DNA of 64,000 nucleotides from Bradyrhizobium sp. CCBAU 53421 (GCF_015291625.1 NZ_CP030047.1:6634001-6698000); one strand, 5' to 3'; counted from the first letter of the stretch, positions 1-8,532 are shown. A program made the numbers and translations. The notes: a model not told the origin generated them from the sequence alone.

Positions 1-676
1 CAACCGTACGTCCCATCGGGCCGACGGTGTCGCGGGTATGGCTGATCGGAACCACCTGGTTGTCGTCGTGGTAGCGCCGCTCGGCGCCGCCATTGCCGAC
101 CGAAGGCCTGAGGCCAACGGTCCCAGTCAGCGCCGCGGGCACGCGGGTCGAGCCACCGGTGTCCGAGCCGAGGCCACAGGTCGCGATCCGCGCGGCGATC
201 GCCGCCGACGTTCCGCCGGACGATCCGCCCGGAATCCGAGTCACGTCGTATGGATTTCTAACCGGGCCCGCGAACGGAGCGAGATTGGTGCTGGTGATGC
301 CGAAGGCGAGCTCGTGCAGATTGGTCTTGCCGATGACCACGGCCCCCGCGTCGAGCAGCTTTTGCAGCGACGGCGCATTGCGCGCAGGCCGTGCGTATTG
401 CAGCGCCGGCGTGCCGCCCGATGTCGGCAAGTCCGACGTGTTGATGTTGTCCTTGACGACGATAGGGAGCCCGGCCAGCGCGCCGGTCCGCTTTCCGGCA
501 TCGACCTCGCGCGCCGCGGCGAGCGCGCCGTCGCGGTTCAGCACGATGAAGGCGTTGAGGTGCTTGAGCCGCTCCGCGCGATCGAGCGCGGCCTCGACGA
601 CGCTGACCGCCGTTACCTTCCGCTCGCGGATATCGGCCACGATCTCCGCAGCGGTTGCTTCGTTGGTGTCGGCCAT
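1..676 (-). CDS. amidase-signature family hydrolase (indoleacetamide/phenylacetamide hydrolase-like), partial
   Basis: Only the N-terminal 225 residues are present; the gene runs off the left edge. The start ATG at 676 opens MADTNEATAAEIV. The amidase-signature core is clear: the catalytic lysine in VVKDN (Lys75), the glycine/serine motif GGSSGG with the cis-serine (Ser152/153), and the nucleophile in SDTGGS (Ser176). The sequence after it (VGLRPSVGNGG) resembles rhizobial indoleacetamide hydrolases as I remember them. Such enzymes split an arylacetamide into the arylacetate and ammonia. It starts 36 bp after the paaK stop on the same strand, so it may feed phenylacetate into the pathway. Family is certain; the substrate is inferred. 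Confidence 0.85.
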   Translation of the reverse strand, partial: MADTNEATAAEIVADIRERKVTAVSVVEAALDRAERLKHLNAFIVLNRDGALAAAREVDAGKRTGALAGLPIVVKDNINTSDLPTSGGTPALQYARPARNAPSLQKLLDAGAVVIGKTNLHELAFGITSTNLAPFAGPVRNPYDVTRIPGGSSGGTSAAIAARIATCGLGSDTGGSTRVPAALTGTVGLRPSVGNGGAERRYHDDNQVVPISHTRDTVGPMGRTV

Positions 677-712
677 GGAAACCCCGCGCCCTCCCGCATT
701 GCTGGCGAAAGG

Positions 713-2044
713 CTATTCTTTCGGCCGCTTGTCGTAAACACGTTTCGCCTTGCCGAGCGAACGCTCCAGTGTCTCGGGCGCGACGACGCGGACGCGGGTG
801 GAGATGCCGATCGTGTTCTTGATGAAGGCGGAGACCTTCTCGGCGTGCGCGACGAGCCCTGCACCGTCCCAGCTCTCGGGCCGGGCTTCGGCGAGCACCG
901 TCATCTCGTCCATGCGGCCCTCGCGGGTGAGTTCTATAACAAAGTGACCGCCGCACCAGTCGGTCGCCAGCAGCGCTTCCTCGATCTGGGTCGGGAACAC
1001 GTTGACGCCGCGCAGGATGATCATGTCGTCGGAGCGGCCGGTCACCTTCTCCATCCGCCGCATGCCGGGCCGCGCCGTGCCGGGCAACAGCCGCGTCAGG
1101 TCACGGGTGCGGTAGCGGATGATCGGGAACGCTTCCTTGGTCAGCGAGGTGAACACCAGTTCGCCCTTCTCGCCGTCGGGCAGCACCTTGCCGGTCAGGG
1201 GATCGATCACCTCGGGATAGAAGTGATCCTCCCAGATGTGCAGGCCGTCCTTGGTCTCCACGCATTCCTGCGCGACGCCGGGGCCGATCACCTCCGAGAG
1301 GCCGTAGATGTCGGTCGCGTCCATGTCGAAGGCCTGCTCGATCTCGACGCGCATCGCATTGGTCCAGGGCTCGGCGCCGAAGATGCCGAATTTCAGCGAC
1401 GATTTGCGCGGGTCGAGGCCCTGCCGCTTGAACTCGTCGAGGATCGCGAGCATGTAGCTCGGCGTCACCGTGATGATATCGGGCCTGAAGTCGTTGATGA
1501 TCTGCACCTGCCGCTCGGTCATGCCGCCGGAGATCGGCACCACGGTGCAGCCGAGCCGCTCGGCGCCGTAATGCGCGCCGAGGCCGCCGGTGAACAGGCC
1601 ATAGCCATAGGCATTGTGCATCAGCATGCCGGTGCGGCCGCCGGCGGCGCGGATCGAGCGCGCCATCACGTCCGCCCACGTGTCAATATCGGCCCTGGTG
1701 TAGCCGACGACGATCGGCTTGCCGGTCGTGCCCGAGGAGGCGTGGACCCGCACCAGCTGTTCGCGCGGCACCGCGAACATGTTGAAGGGATAGTTGTCGC
1801 GCAGATCGGTCTTCACCGTGAAGGGAAATTTTCCGAGGTCGGGAAGCTGCTTGAAGTCTGTGGGGTGCACGCCCGCCGCGTCAAAACTCTTCTTGTAATG
1901 CGCGACATTGTCGTAGGCATGCTTGAGCGACCAGGCCAGCCGCTTGGTCTGCAACGCCATGATCTCGTCGCGCGAGGCGCGTTCAGCCGCATCGAGCTCG
2001 GCGTGATAACCGCTGTCCCCAACCCTGAGCTTTGCCGTTGCCAT
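713..2044 (-). CDS. paaK: phenylacetate--CoA ligase
   Basis: This 443-residue enzyme activates phenylacetate to phenylacetyl-CoA with ATP and CoA, the first step of the aerobic phenylacetate pathway in the cytoplasm. It has the usual length. The AMP-binding P-loop ASSGTTGKP lies at residues 102-110, followed by conserved blocks GYGLFTGGLG, YGLSEVIGPGV and the C-terminal RTRDLTRLLPG and GRSDDMIILRGVNVFP segments typical of PaaK. It follows paaI by 19 bp and ends 36 bp before the amidase, at the downstream end of the paa operon. Its product is both the substrate of the PaaABCE epoxidase and the inducer that releases PaaX in known systems. Confidence 0.96.
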   Translation of the reverse strand: MATAKLRVGDSGYHAELDAAERASRDEIMALQTKRLAWSLKHAYDNVAHYKKSFDAAGVHPTDFKQLPDLGKFPFTVKTDLRDNYPFNMFAVPREQLVRVHASSGTTGKPIVVGYTRADIDTWADVMARSIRAAGGRTGMLMHNAYGYGLFTGGLGAHYGAERLGCTVVPISGGMTERQVQIINDFRPDIITVTPSYMLAILDEFKRQGLDPRKSSLKFGIFGAEPWTNAMRVEIEQAFDMDATDIYGLSEVIGPGVAQECVETKDGLHIWEDHFYPEVIDPLTGKVLPDGEKGELVFTSLTKEAFPIIRYRTRDLTRLLPGTARPGMRRMEKVTGRSDDMIILRGVNVFPTQIEEALLATDWCGGHFVIELTREGRMDEMTVLAEARPESWDGAGLVAHAEKVSAFIKNTIGISTRVRVVAPETLERSLGKAKRVYDKRPKE

Positions 2045-2063
2045 CGACGTTTCCCCTGAAGCC

Positions 2064-2519
2064 TTATGCCTTGATGTCTGAATCCGGCAGCCATGTGCCG
2101 GCTATCACCCGCGAATGTCCGCGGAATTCGGCAATCACGCTGTCGCCGGCGGTGACGCGCACGTCGTAGATTCCCGAGCGGCCACTGCGCGAGATCTCGC
2201 GCGCGGTCGCCACCAGGCGATCGCCGAGCTTGCCGGGCCGGATGAAGGTGACATTGCCCTGCGCCGCCACCGCGCGATCGTTATGGCTGTTGCAGGCAAA
2301 GGCGAACGCGGAATCCGCGAGCGTGAAGATGTAACCGCCATGGCAGATACGCTGGCCGTTGACCATGTGCGGCTGCACCGTCATCGCCATCACCGCCTGC
2401 CCCGGCTTGATCTCGACGAGCTCCATGCCGAGGCCCTTGCTGGCGTCGTCTTCCTTCCACATCGCATCCGCACAGGCGCGGGCGATATCCTCGGGCGATA
2501 GCGTGGCCTTCACGTTCAC
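2064..2519 (-). CDS. paaI: hydroxyphenylacetyl-CoA thioesterase, hotdog fold
   Basis: A 151-residue single hotdog-fold thioesterase. The family motif HGGYIFTLADSAFAFACN places His60-Gly-Gly and the catalytic Asp69 as in known PaaI proteins. PaaI is thought to rescue CoA from dead-end intermediates such as hydroxyphenylacetyl-CoA. It lies between paaE and paaK in the same direction. A 177-bp gap with a palindromic repeat separates it from paaE, so its message level may differ from that of paaA-E. Confidence 0.93.
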   Translation of the reverse strand: MNVKATLSPEDIARACADAMWKEDDASKGLGMELVEIKPGQAVMAMTVQPHMVNGQRICHGGYIFTLADSAFAFACNSHNDRAVAAQGNVTFIRPGKLGDRLVATAREISRSGRSGIYDVRVTAGDSVIAEFRGHSRVIAGTWLPDSDIKA

Positions 2520-2607
2520 ATCGAACTCCCTGTGCGCGGGCCCATCTGCTGCGGGCCTCTCGGTGTCAAATCTTCAGTGCAGTGCCTGCGACGTCAACAC
2601 TACTTCC

Positions 2608-2687
2608 GTCATTCCGGGATGGTCCGAAGGACCAGACCCGGAATCTCGAGATTCCGGGTTCGATGCTGCGCATCGCCCCGGAATGAC
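2608..2687. repeat. dispersed palindromic repeat between paaE and paaI
   Basis: An imperfect 80-bp palindrome runs from GTCATTCCGGGATGGTCC to CCCCGGAATGAC. It has an inner hairpin (GGTCCGAAGGACC) and a central near-perfect palindrome around CGGAATCTCGAGATTCCGG. Elements of this style are common between genes in Bradyrhizobium. Its position inside an operon suggests a role in transcript processing or partial termination. Confidence 0.8.
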
Positions 2688-2696
2688 GATCAAAAG

Positions 2697-3773
2697 TCAC
2701 ACGTGGTCGTAATCGACCACGACCTTTTCCGAGCACGGCTTGGCCTGGCAGGTGAGGATGAACCCCGCCTTCAGCTCCCACGGCTCCAGCGAATAATTCA
2801 GATCCATCGGCGCCTCGCCTTCGACCAGCTTGGCGCGGCAGGTCGAGCACATGCCGCCCTTGCAGGCGAACGGCAGGTCCATGCCGGCGCGCAGCGCGGC
2901 GTCGAGGATCGACTCGCCGTCGGCCACCGGGACCTCGCGGCGCTTGCCGTCGATGATCAGTCCGGCGATCGCCTTCGGCGGCGCGCCGGCGGGAACGACG
3001 ACCTTCGCCCGCGGCTTGCCGCCGAATTCCGACACGAAGCGTTCGACATGGATGCGCTCGTCGGCGATGCCGATCTCGCGGCAGGTCGCCTCGATGGTCT
3101 CGCTCATCGCCGCCGGGCCGCAGACGAAGACGTGATCGACCGTTTCGGCCGGCACCAGCGAGCGCAGCAGCACACGTACTTTCTCGCCGTCGAGCCGGCC
3201 GTGCAGGATCGGAATGTCCTGCTCCTCGCCGGAGATGACATGGAACACCGACAGCCGCTGCATGAAGCGGTCCTTCAGCTCCTCCAGCGCCTCGCGGAAC
3301 ATGACGCCTTCGGTCGAACGGTTGCCGTAGAACAGGAAGAAGCGGCTGTCCGGCTCGCGCGCCAGCACGCCCTTGATGATGGAGAGGATCGGCGTGATGC
3401 CGCTGCCGGCGGCGAAACCGGCATAGGTCCGCGCCTCGCCGGGCGCGTGCGCGACGCCGAAGCGGCCGGTCGGCGTCATCACGTCGAGCTCGTCGCCAGC
3501 CTTCAATTCGTCGGCGGCCCAATTCGAGAACGCGCCGCCGTCGACCTTCTTCACCGCGATGCGCAGCTCGCCGTCGTCGGGGCCGGAGCAGATCGAATAA
3601 GAGCGGCGAACCTCCTCGCCGTCCATCGTGGTGCGCAGCGTCAGATACTGGCCGGGCGTGAAGCGGTAGTCGCCTTGCAGATCGTCGGGGATCGCAAAGG
3701 TCATCGAGATCGCGTCCGACGCCTCGCGGCGCAGATCGCTGACGGACAGACGGTGGAAGCGTGGTGTCGACAT
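2697..3773 (-). CDS. paaE: phenylacetyl-CoA epoxidase, reductase subunit
   Basis: A 358-residue electron-transfer subunit that passes electrons from NADPH through FAD and a plant-type 2Fe-2S centre to the PaaAC di-iron oxygenase. The N-terminal ferredoxin-reductase half has the flavin motif RRSYSICS (56-63) and the nucleotide motif GSGITP (123-128). The C-terminal ferredoxin has cysteines 304, 309, 312 and 342 (CKGGMCSTC and ILTCQ). I chose the ATG at 3773, 2 bp after the paaD stop, over an upstream in-frame GTG at 3785 that would overlap paaD. Confidence 0.95.
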   Translation of the reverse strand: MSTPRFHRLSVSDLRREASDAISMTFAIPDDLQGDYRFTPGQYLTLRTTMDGEEVRRSYSICSGPDDGELRIAVKKVDGGAFSNWAADELKAGDELDVMTPTGRFGVAHAPGEARTYAGFAAGSGITPILSIIKGVLAREPDSRFFLFYGNRSTEGVMFREALEELKDRFMQRLSVFHVISGEEQDIPILHGRLDGEKVRVLLRSLVPAETVDHVFVCGPAAMSETIEATCREIGIADERIHVERFVSEFGGKPRAKVVVPAGAPPKAIAGLIIDGKRREVPVADGESILDAALRAGMDLPFACKGGMCSTCRAKLVEGEAPMDLNYSLEPWELKAGFILTCQAKPCSEKVVVDYDHV

Positions 3774-3775
3774 GG

Positions 3776-4279
3776 TCAATGACACTTGAAGTAATCGAAG
3801 GGTTCACGGCAGCTCTTGCAACGCCACAGCGCCTTGCAGGAGGTCGAGCCGAATTCGGACAGCAGCTCGGTATCGCCAGAGCCGCATTGCGGGCACGCGA
3901 CCTGTTGCTCGCCGAACAGCGCGCGGCGCGAGGAGCCCGGCAGCGGCGGCGCGATGCCGTATTCCCTGAGCTTGCGGCGGCCGTCCTCGCTCATCCAGTC
4001 GGTGGTCCAGGCCGGCGACAGCACGGTGCGGACCTTCGGCCGGTGAATGCCCTCGCGCTCCAGCGCAAGCTCGATCTCGAGCGCGATCATGTTCATGGCG
4101 GGACAGCCGGAATAGGTCGGCGTGATCGCGACCTCGACATGGCCATCGTGGACCGCGACATCGCGCAACACGCCGAGATCGGCGATGGTCAGCACCGGGA
4201 TTTCGGGATCGACCACCTGCGCGGCCGCGTGCCAGGCGCGCCGGCGCAGATCGGCATCGCTGAGCGCAACCGTCACCAT
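3776..4279 (-). CDS. paaD: phenylacetate degradation protein, MIP18/DUF59 family iron-sulfur assembly factor
   Basis: A 167-residue protein of the usual PaaD length. The N-terminal DUF59 domain shows DPEIPVLTIADLGVLRDV and TPTYSGCPAMNMI. The C-terminal part is a zinc-ribbon-like segment with CPQCGSGDT and CKSCREPFDYFKCH. PaaD is thought to help mature the iron centres of the epoxidase complex. The ATG at 4279 overlaps the end of paaC by 7 bp, which indicates translational coupling; longer readings upstream run in another frame over paaC and lack family similarity. Confidence 0.94.
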   Translation of the reverse strand: MVTVALSDADLRRRAWHAAAQVVDPEIPVLTIADLGVLRDVAVHDGHVEVAITPTYSGCPAMNMIALEIELALEREGIHRPKVRTVLSPAWTTDWMSEDGRRKLREYGIAPPLPGSSRRALFGEQQVACPQCGSGDTELLSEFGSTSCKALWRCKSCREPFDYFKCH

Positions 4280-5049
4280 GTTGCCCCCGGAAAGGTCCGC
4301 TGCATCGACTGCAACTCGCTGAGGAGATGGCCGAGATGCTCGCTGTGGCTGCCGCTGCGGCCGCCCTGCTGCATCCAGTCGCCCGCTGGCAGCGACAGCG
4401 TCGCCTCGTTGACGATGCCGGTGACCGTCTTCAGCCAGCGCGGCTTGAGCGTGGCAGGATCGATCGCGATGCCGGCGTCGATCAGGCCGCGCTCGCCGTC
4501 GTCGACCGCGAACATCTCGCCGGTATAGGCCCAGAGATCGTCGATCGCATTCTGCGCGCGGCGATGGCTCTCCGCGGTGCCGTCGCCGAGACGGACGATC
4601 CATTCCGACGAATGCCTGACATGATAGGCGCTCTCCTTCTCCGACTTCGCCGCGATCGCGGCAAGCGTCGGGTCGGAGGAGGACATCATCGCGCGCCAGT
4701 AGAGATCGGCGAACGCGGCGTAGAAGAACTGCCGCACCATGGTGCGGGCAAAGTCGCCGTTCGGCTGCTCGACCAGCAGCAGATTGCGATACTGCCGGAC
4801 GTCGCGCAGATAAGCGAACTTGTCCTCGTCATTGCCGCGGCCCTCGACCTTGGCCGCATAGGTGTAGAGCTCGCGGGCCTGGCCAAGCAGGTCGAGACCC
4901 ATATTGGCGAGCGCCATGTCCTCTTCCATCGCCGGCGCATGGCCGCACCATTCGGACAGCCGATGGCCGAGGATCAGCGCATCGTCGGCGCGGCGCAGCG
5001 CGTAGAGCACCAGCGGCGTTTCGGAGACTTCGATATTGGCGGTAGCCAT
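4273..5049 (-). CDS. paaC: phenylacetyl-CoA epoxidase, structural subunit PaaC
   Basis: A 258-residue ferritin-like protein that pairs with PaaA in the 1,2-phenylacetyl-CoA epoxidase. Segments such as EWCGHAPAMEEDMALANMGLDLLGQAR and YHVRHSSEWIVRLGDGT match the PaaC family, which keeps the four-helix fold but is structural rather than catalytic. The gene overlaps paaD by 7 bp. Upstream, 125 bp with a palindromic repeat separate it from paaB. Confidence 0.95.
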   Translation of the reverse strand: MATANIEVSETPLVLYALRRADDALILGHRLSEWCGHAPAMEEDMALANMGLDLLGQARELYTYAAKVEGRGNDEDKFAYLRDVRQYRNLLLVEQPNGDFARTMVRQFFYAAFADLYWRAMMSSSDPTLAAIAAKSEKESAYHVRHSSEWIVRLGDGTAESHRRAQNAIDDLWAYTGEMFAVDDGERGLIDAGIAIDPATLKPRWLKTVTGIVNEATLSLPAGDWMQQGGRSGSHSEHLGHLLSELQSMQRTFPGATW

Positions 5050-5070
5050 CTAATCAACTCGCTGTTGGGC

Positions 5071-5160
5071 CGTCATTGCGAGGAGCGAAGCGACGAAGCA
5101 ATCCATGCTTGCTTCTTGCCTTGCGGTCCGATGGATTGCTTCGCTTCGCTCGCAATGACG
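5071..5160. repeat. dispersed palindromic repeat between paaB and paaC
   Basis: A 90-bp inverted repeat with outer arms CGTCATTGCGAGGAGCGAAG and CGCTCGCAATGACG and inner arms GAAGCAATCCAT / ATGGATTGCTTC. The RNA would form one long hairpin in the middle of the paaABCDE message. It belongs to a different repeat family from the copies at 9964, 14688, 30208 and 48131. Confidence 0.85.
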
Positions 5161-5174
5161 CGACGAATGCGATG

Positions 5175-5462
5175 TCACATATGCCCGACTTCGTCGGGGA
5201 CGTCGTAGAAGGTCGGATGGCGATAGATCTTGGACTCCGCCGGCTCGAACATCATGCCCTTCTCGGACGGATCGGACGCGGTGATCGCGCTCGACGGCAC
5301 CACCCAGATCGACAGCCCCTCGCCGCGGCGGGTGTAGATGTCGCGCGCGGCCTGCAGGGCGAGCGTCGAGTCGGCCGCGTGCAGCGAGCCGACATGCTTG
5401 TGGGCAAGGCCGTTGCGGCTGCGGATGAAGACTTCCCAGAGCGGGGTGTTCGGCGTGGCCAT
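5175..5462 (-). CDS. paaB: phenylacetyl-CoA epoxidase subunit PaaB
   Basis: A 95-residue small subunit that bridges the epoxidase PaaAC units in known complexes. Its length and the opening TPLWEVFIRSRNGLAHKHVGSL are characteristic. The start ATG at 5462 is 13 bp downstream of the paaA stop; a longer in-frame reading upstream would overlap paaA and is not needed. It is followed by the intra-operon repeat at 5071-5160. Confidence 0.95.
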   Translation of the reverse strand: MATPNTPLWEVFIRSRNGLAHKHVGSLHAADSTLALQAARDIYTRRGEGLSIWVVPSSAITASDPSEKGMMFEPAESKIYRHPTFYDVPDEVGHM

Positions 5463-5475
5463 CTTGAGCGCTCCC

Positions 5476-6468
5476 TTATTCGGCGGCTTGCGCGAGCTGG
5501 CGGCTCTTGCGCTTCTCGGCATAGGCCATCGCGGCCTCGCGCACCCAGGCGCCCTCGTCATGCGCCTTGCGGCGGGCGGCGAGACGATCGCGGTTGCACG
5601 GGCCGTTGCCGGCCAGCACCTGCTTGAACTCGTCCCAGTCGATCGGGCTGTGCACCCAATTGCCGTTCTCGTTCTGCTTCATGCCGGGATCGGGAATCGT
5701 CAGCCCAAGGAATTCGGCCTGCGGCACGGTGGCATCGATGAATTTCTGGCGCAGCTCGTCATTGGAGAAGCGCTTGATCTTCCACTTGGTCGAGGTGTCG
5801 CTGTGCTGGCTGACCTGGTCCGGCGGGCCGAACATCATCAGCACCGGCCACCACCAGCGATCGAGCGCGTTCTGCGCCATCGCCTTCTGCTCCGCGGTGC
5901 CGCGGCACAGCGTCACCATGATCTCGAAACCCTGGCGCTGGTGGAACGACTCTTCCTTGCAGACGCGGATCATCGCGCGCGCATAGGGGCCGTAGGAGCA
6001 GCGGCACAGCGGGATCTGATTCATGATCGCGGCGCCGTCGACCAGCCAGCCGATGGTGCCGATATCGGCCCAGGTCAGGGTCGGGTAATTGAAGATCGAG
6101 GAGTATTTCGCCTTGCCCGAGAGCATCGCGTCGACCAGCTCCTCGCGCGAGGTGCCGAGCGTCTCGGCCGCGGCATAGAGATAGAGTCCGTGGCCGCATT
6201 CGTCCTGCACCTTGGCGAGCAGCGCGGCCTTGCGGCGTAGCGATGGCGCGCGGGTGATCCAGTTGCCTTCGGGCAGCATGCCGACGATCTCGGAATGGGC
6301 GTGCTGGGAAATCTGCCGGGTCAGCGTCTTGCGATAGGCGGCAGGCATCCAGTCGTTCGGCTCGATGCGCTCGTCGGCATCGATGCGGGCCTGGAACTGG
6401 CTGGCACGGGCAACATCCTCGACGCCGCGATCGTCGCCATCGGATGAGTTGAGCGCCTGCGTATACAT
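5476..6468 (-). CDS. paaA: phenylacetyl-CoA epoxidase, catalytic subunit
   Basis: A 330-residue di-iron oxygenase subunit that converts phenylacetyl-CoA to the ring 1,2-epoxide. Iron-ligand motifs are visible: DECGH at 89-93 and EESFHQ at 172-177, in the expected ferritin-like context. A strong Shine-Dalgarno (GGGAGG at 6475-6480) precedes the ATG at 6468. It is the first structural gene of the operon, behind an AT-rich promoter region that separates it from paaX. Confidence 0.97.
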   Translation of the reverse strand: MYTQALNSSDGDDRGVEDVARASQFQARIDADERIEPNDWMPAAYRKTLTRQISQHAHSEIVGMLPEGNWITRAPSLRRKAALLAKVQDECGHGLYLYAAAETLGTSREELVDAMLSGKAKYSSIFNYPTLTWADIGTIGWLVDGAAIMNQIPLCRCSYGPYARAMIRVCKEESFHQRQGFEIMVTLCRGTAEQKAMAQNALDRWWWPVLMMFGPPDQVSQHSDTSTKWKIKRFSNDELRQKFIDATVPQAEFLGLTIPDPGMKQNENGNWVHSPIDWDEFKQVLAGNGPCNRDRLAARRKAHDEGAWVREAAMAYAEKRKSRQLAQAAE

Positions 6469-6498
6469 GGCCGACCTCCCAGTGTGTTGTTAGGCAGG

Positions 6499-6526
6499 AA
6501 TATATAACACAAATATCAAAATGCAA
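6499..6526 (-). promoter_or_regulatory. candidate promoter of paaABCDE
   Basis: The 76 bp between paaX and paaA are strikingly AT-rich compared with the rest of the window. Read on the minus strand they hold TTGCAT (-35, 6521-6526), a 16-bp spacer and TATATT (-10, 6499-6504). Around it sit TTACAAA and TTTGTGTTA in rough inverted order (about 6506-6540), a plausible PaaX operator. The boxes are visible; regulation by PaaX is inferred. Confidence 0.55.
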
Positions 6527-6544
6527 GACGTTTTTGTAATATAT

Positions 6545-7414
6545 TCAGGCGTCCTCGAAACGGCGCGCCACCGCCCCATTGGGCTTCGGCAGCGGCCCGT
6601 CCTCGTTGGTTGCATTGTCGTCAAGCCATTGTTCCGACAGCGGAAGCAGCCCGCGATAGATCTCGCCGCAGAGCTTGCGCGCCGCCCTGCCCGGCCAATC
6701 CTTCGGCAGCAGCTGATACGGCAGCAGCGGATCGCGCAGCACGACCCGGCGGTAGTGATGGATCAACAGGATGCGCGCGGTGAAGGCGTCGGCGTCGCTC
6801 AGCGTCGCGCCCCTGACGATCCAGCCGTGCAGCGGCTCGAACGTTTTCATGAATTTCAGATAGGCGTCCGCAGTGCGATCGAGCGGCCAGCTCTCGCTGA
6901 GCAGCCGGCGTCCGCTGTCGTCTTCCGCAGAGACTTCGAGACGGATCGCGCGCGACGCCTCGCCCGGGATCGGCACGCCTGACGGCGCGACCCACACGCC
7001 GGGCAGCGGGCTGCCGAAGCCGGCATTCTTCAGCGCCTCGCGTGCGACGTCGCGATCCTCGGCATTGCCGATCAGCAGCAGCTCGAAGCGCCCGGTCCAG
7101 TCCGATGGCGGCGGATCGTAGATGTGGCGCGTCGCGGTGTCGAAGGTCTGCCGGCCCTTGGCGTTCAAGCGATAAAAGCTGTTGCGGCCGAGCTTGCTGC
7201 GCTCGAGCCAGCCGTCGGCGGCGAGCCGCGACATCGCGGTGCGCACCACGTTGCCGTCGATGTCGAGCGACTTGAAGAATTCCAGCAGCGTGCCGAGCCA
7301 CACCGCGCCGCCGCGCGGCACGATGGCATCGCCGAACACGGTGATGACGATCGACCCCGTGCGCGACGGCTCGCGCTTCAGCTGATCGACGATGCGGGCA
7401 AGCGGCTGTGGCAT
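6545..7414 (-). CDS. paaX: phenylacetic acid degradation operon repressor
   Basis: A 289-residue PaaX-family regulator. The N-terminal winged helix appears as SIVITVFGDAIVPRGGAVWLG and NVVRTAMSRLAADGWLERSKLGRNSFYRL, the family signature; the rest is the PaaX C-terminal domain. In known systems PaaX represses paa genes and is released by phenylacetyl-CoA. It lies directly upstream of paaA in the same direction, so it may be read through or share control with the operon. Confidence 0.94.
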   Translation of the reverse strand: MPQPLARIVDQLKREPSRTGSIVITVFGDAIVPRGGAVWLGTLLEFFKSLDIDGNVVRTAMSRLAADGWLERSKLGRNSFYRLNAKGRQTFDTATRHIYDPPPSDWTGRFELLLIGNAEDRDVAREALKNAGFGSPLPGVWVAPSGVPIPGEASRAIRLEVSAEDDSGRRLLSESWPLDRTADAYLKFMKTFEPLHGWIVRGATLSDADAFTARILLIHHYRRVVLRDPLLPYQLLPKDWPGRAARKLCGEIYRGLLPLSEQWLDDNATNEDGPLPKPNGAVARRFEDA

Positions 7415-7476
7415 GCCTCAACGCATAGCGCGTTTTGTCGATTCAAAGAAATGCCGACGCGCGGGAGGCGTTACCG

Positions 7477-7640
7477 CCCCCTCGCCCCGCTCTTGCGGGG
7501 TCGAGACGAGCGAAGCTCGCTCTTAGAGGGTTGGGGTGAGGGGCCGCTTCCGCAAATGCGGTGACAGACGATACGTGGAGAGTCCCCCTCACCCGGATTG
7601 CTTCGCAATCCAACCTCTCCCCGCAAGCGGGGCGAGGTGA
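7477..7640. repeat. dispersed palindromic repeat upstream of paaX
   Basis: An imperfect inverted repeat of about 160 bp with arms rich in CCCCTCGCCCCGC / GCGGGGCGAGG, inner GGTTGGGGTGAGGGG and CCCCTCACCCGGATTG segments, and small hairpins such as GCGAAGCTCGC and GATTGCTTCGCAATC. It occupies most of the space between paaX and the hydrolase gene downstream at 7660. No ORF with family similarity is visible in it. Confidence 0.75.
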
Positions 7641-7659
7641 AGAGAGACCTTCGCAAGAC

Positions 7660-8430
7660 CTAGCGATTCGGATTCGGATAGACCAAGCTGCGCCAGCCGC
7701 TGCGATCGAACGGCGCCCACTCGCCGTCCTTCTGCGCGAGGCGATCGGCCACCGCGTAGACGACGGCCGGGTGATGGCCCATGCCGCAATGGCTGCTCTC
7801 GACCTCGATGCTGTCGGTCATCGACGAATTCTGCTCGCGGCAGCCCTGCCAGGCGCAGACGCCGTCGGTGCGGCTGAAGATCGCGGTGGTCGGTACCGGC
7901 GGCGCACTGGCGAGCGAGCCGCCGAAACGCGAATCCTCTTCGTCGGCGCGGCGCCCGCTGGCCATCTCGTAGACGCGCCAGGCGTTGGTCGACTTCGGAC
8001 CCGCGGCAAACGGGCTGCCGAGGGTGATCACCTGGCGCACGCGATCCGGCATCATCTTGGCGAGCTGGCGCGCATAGAGGCCGCCCAGGCTCCAGCCGAC
8101 CAGCGAGACCCTGCGGCCGCTGGTCTCATTCATCTCCTGCAGCAGATCGACCATGCCGTCCTGCACGCCGGAACGAAGCCCGAGGTTGCGGCCCTGGCGC
8201 CAGCCGCTGACGGCGTAGCCCTTGCTCTTGAGGAAGTCCCGCAGCGGACGCGTGGACATGTCGGAGGCGATCAATCCGGGCAGCACCAGCACCGGATGCC
8301 CGTCGCCGCGCGGCGCAAGGCTCAGCAGCGGCAATGCGCCAAGAAAGGCACCGAGCTCGTGAATGGCGCGGCCTTCCAGGAACATCAGCGTCCTGGACGG
8401 CGGGCGTAGCGTCTGCGCAGCAACGGACAT
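7660..8430 (-). CDS. alpha/beta hydrolase, lipase-like
   Basis: A 256-residue alpha/beta hydrolase with the nucleophile elbow GWSLGG in LVGWSLGGLYARQLA, preceded by GHPVLVLPGLIASD, and a late histidine region (SSHCGMGHHPAV). The ATG at 8430 has a GAGGAG ribosome binding site; a longer frame from 8484 lacks one. It is clearly a paralogue of the product of 32930-33721, which sits beside a wax ester synthase. A role with acyl esters or storage lipid is therefore possible, but the substrate is unknown. Confidence 0.85.
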   Translation of the reverse strand: MSVAAQTLRPPSRTLMFLEGRAIHELGAFLGALPLLSLAPRGDGHPVLVLPGLIASDMSTRPLRDFLKSKGYAVSGWRQGRNLGLRSGVQDGMVDLLQEMNETSGRRVSLVGWSLGGLYARQLAKMMPDRVRQVITLGSPFAAGPKSTNAWRVYEMASGRRADEEDSRFGGSLASAPPVPTTAIFSRTDGVCAWQGCREQNSSMTDSIEVESSHCGMGHHPAVVYAVADRLAQKDGEWAPFDRSGWRSLVYPNPNR

Positions 8431-8517
8431 TTCAACTCCTCTTCGGACGGCCCCTGACGTCTCGGCGGCCGGCAATGGAATCAACGAGAATGGGTCAATG
8501 GAGTTGACGCAAACCCG

Positions 8518-8532
8518 GCGGAATCGTTCCGC
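8518..8532. promoter_or_regulatory. 15-bp inverted repeat upstream of the hydrolase gene
   Basis: GCGGAATCGTTCCGC is a perfect 6-bp inverted repeat around TCG. It lies about 90 bp upstream of the hydrolase start in the 203-bp gap after the DUF445 gene. It could be an operator; no regulator is assigned. Confidence 0.3.

Noticed and set aside
38..2059. 673-residue plus-strand reading frame over the amidase and paaK genes
   Set aside because: It is antisense to two genes with clear motifs, is rich in Arg/His/Gly as expected of a high-GC shadow frame, and has no domain.
3774..3785. GTG start for paaE at 3785
   Set aside because: It would overlap paaD and adds four residues not typical of PaaE; ATG 3773 directly follows the paaD stop.
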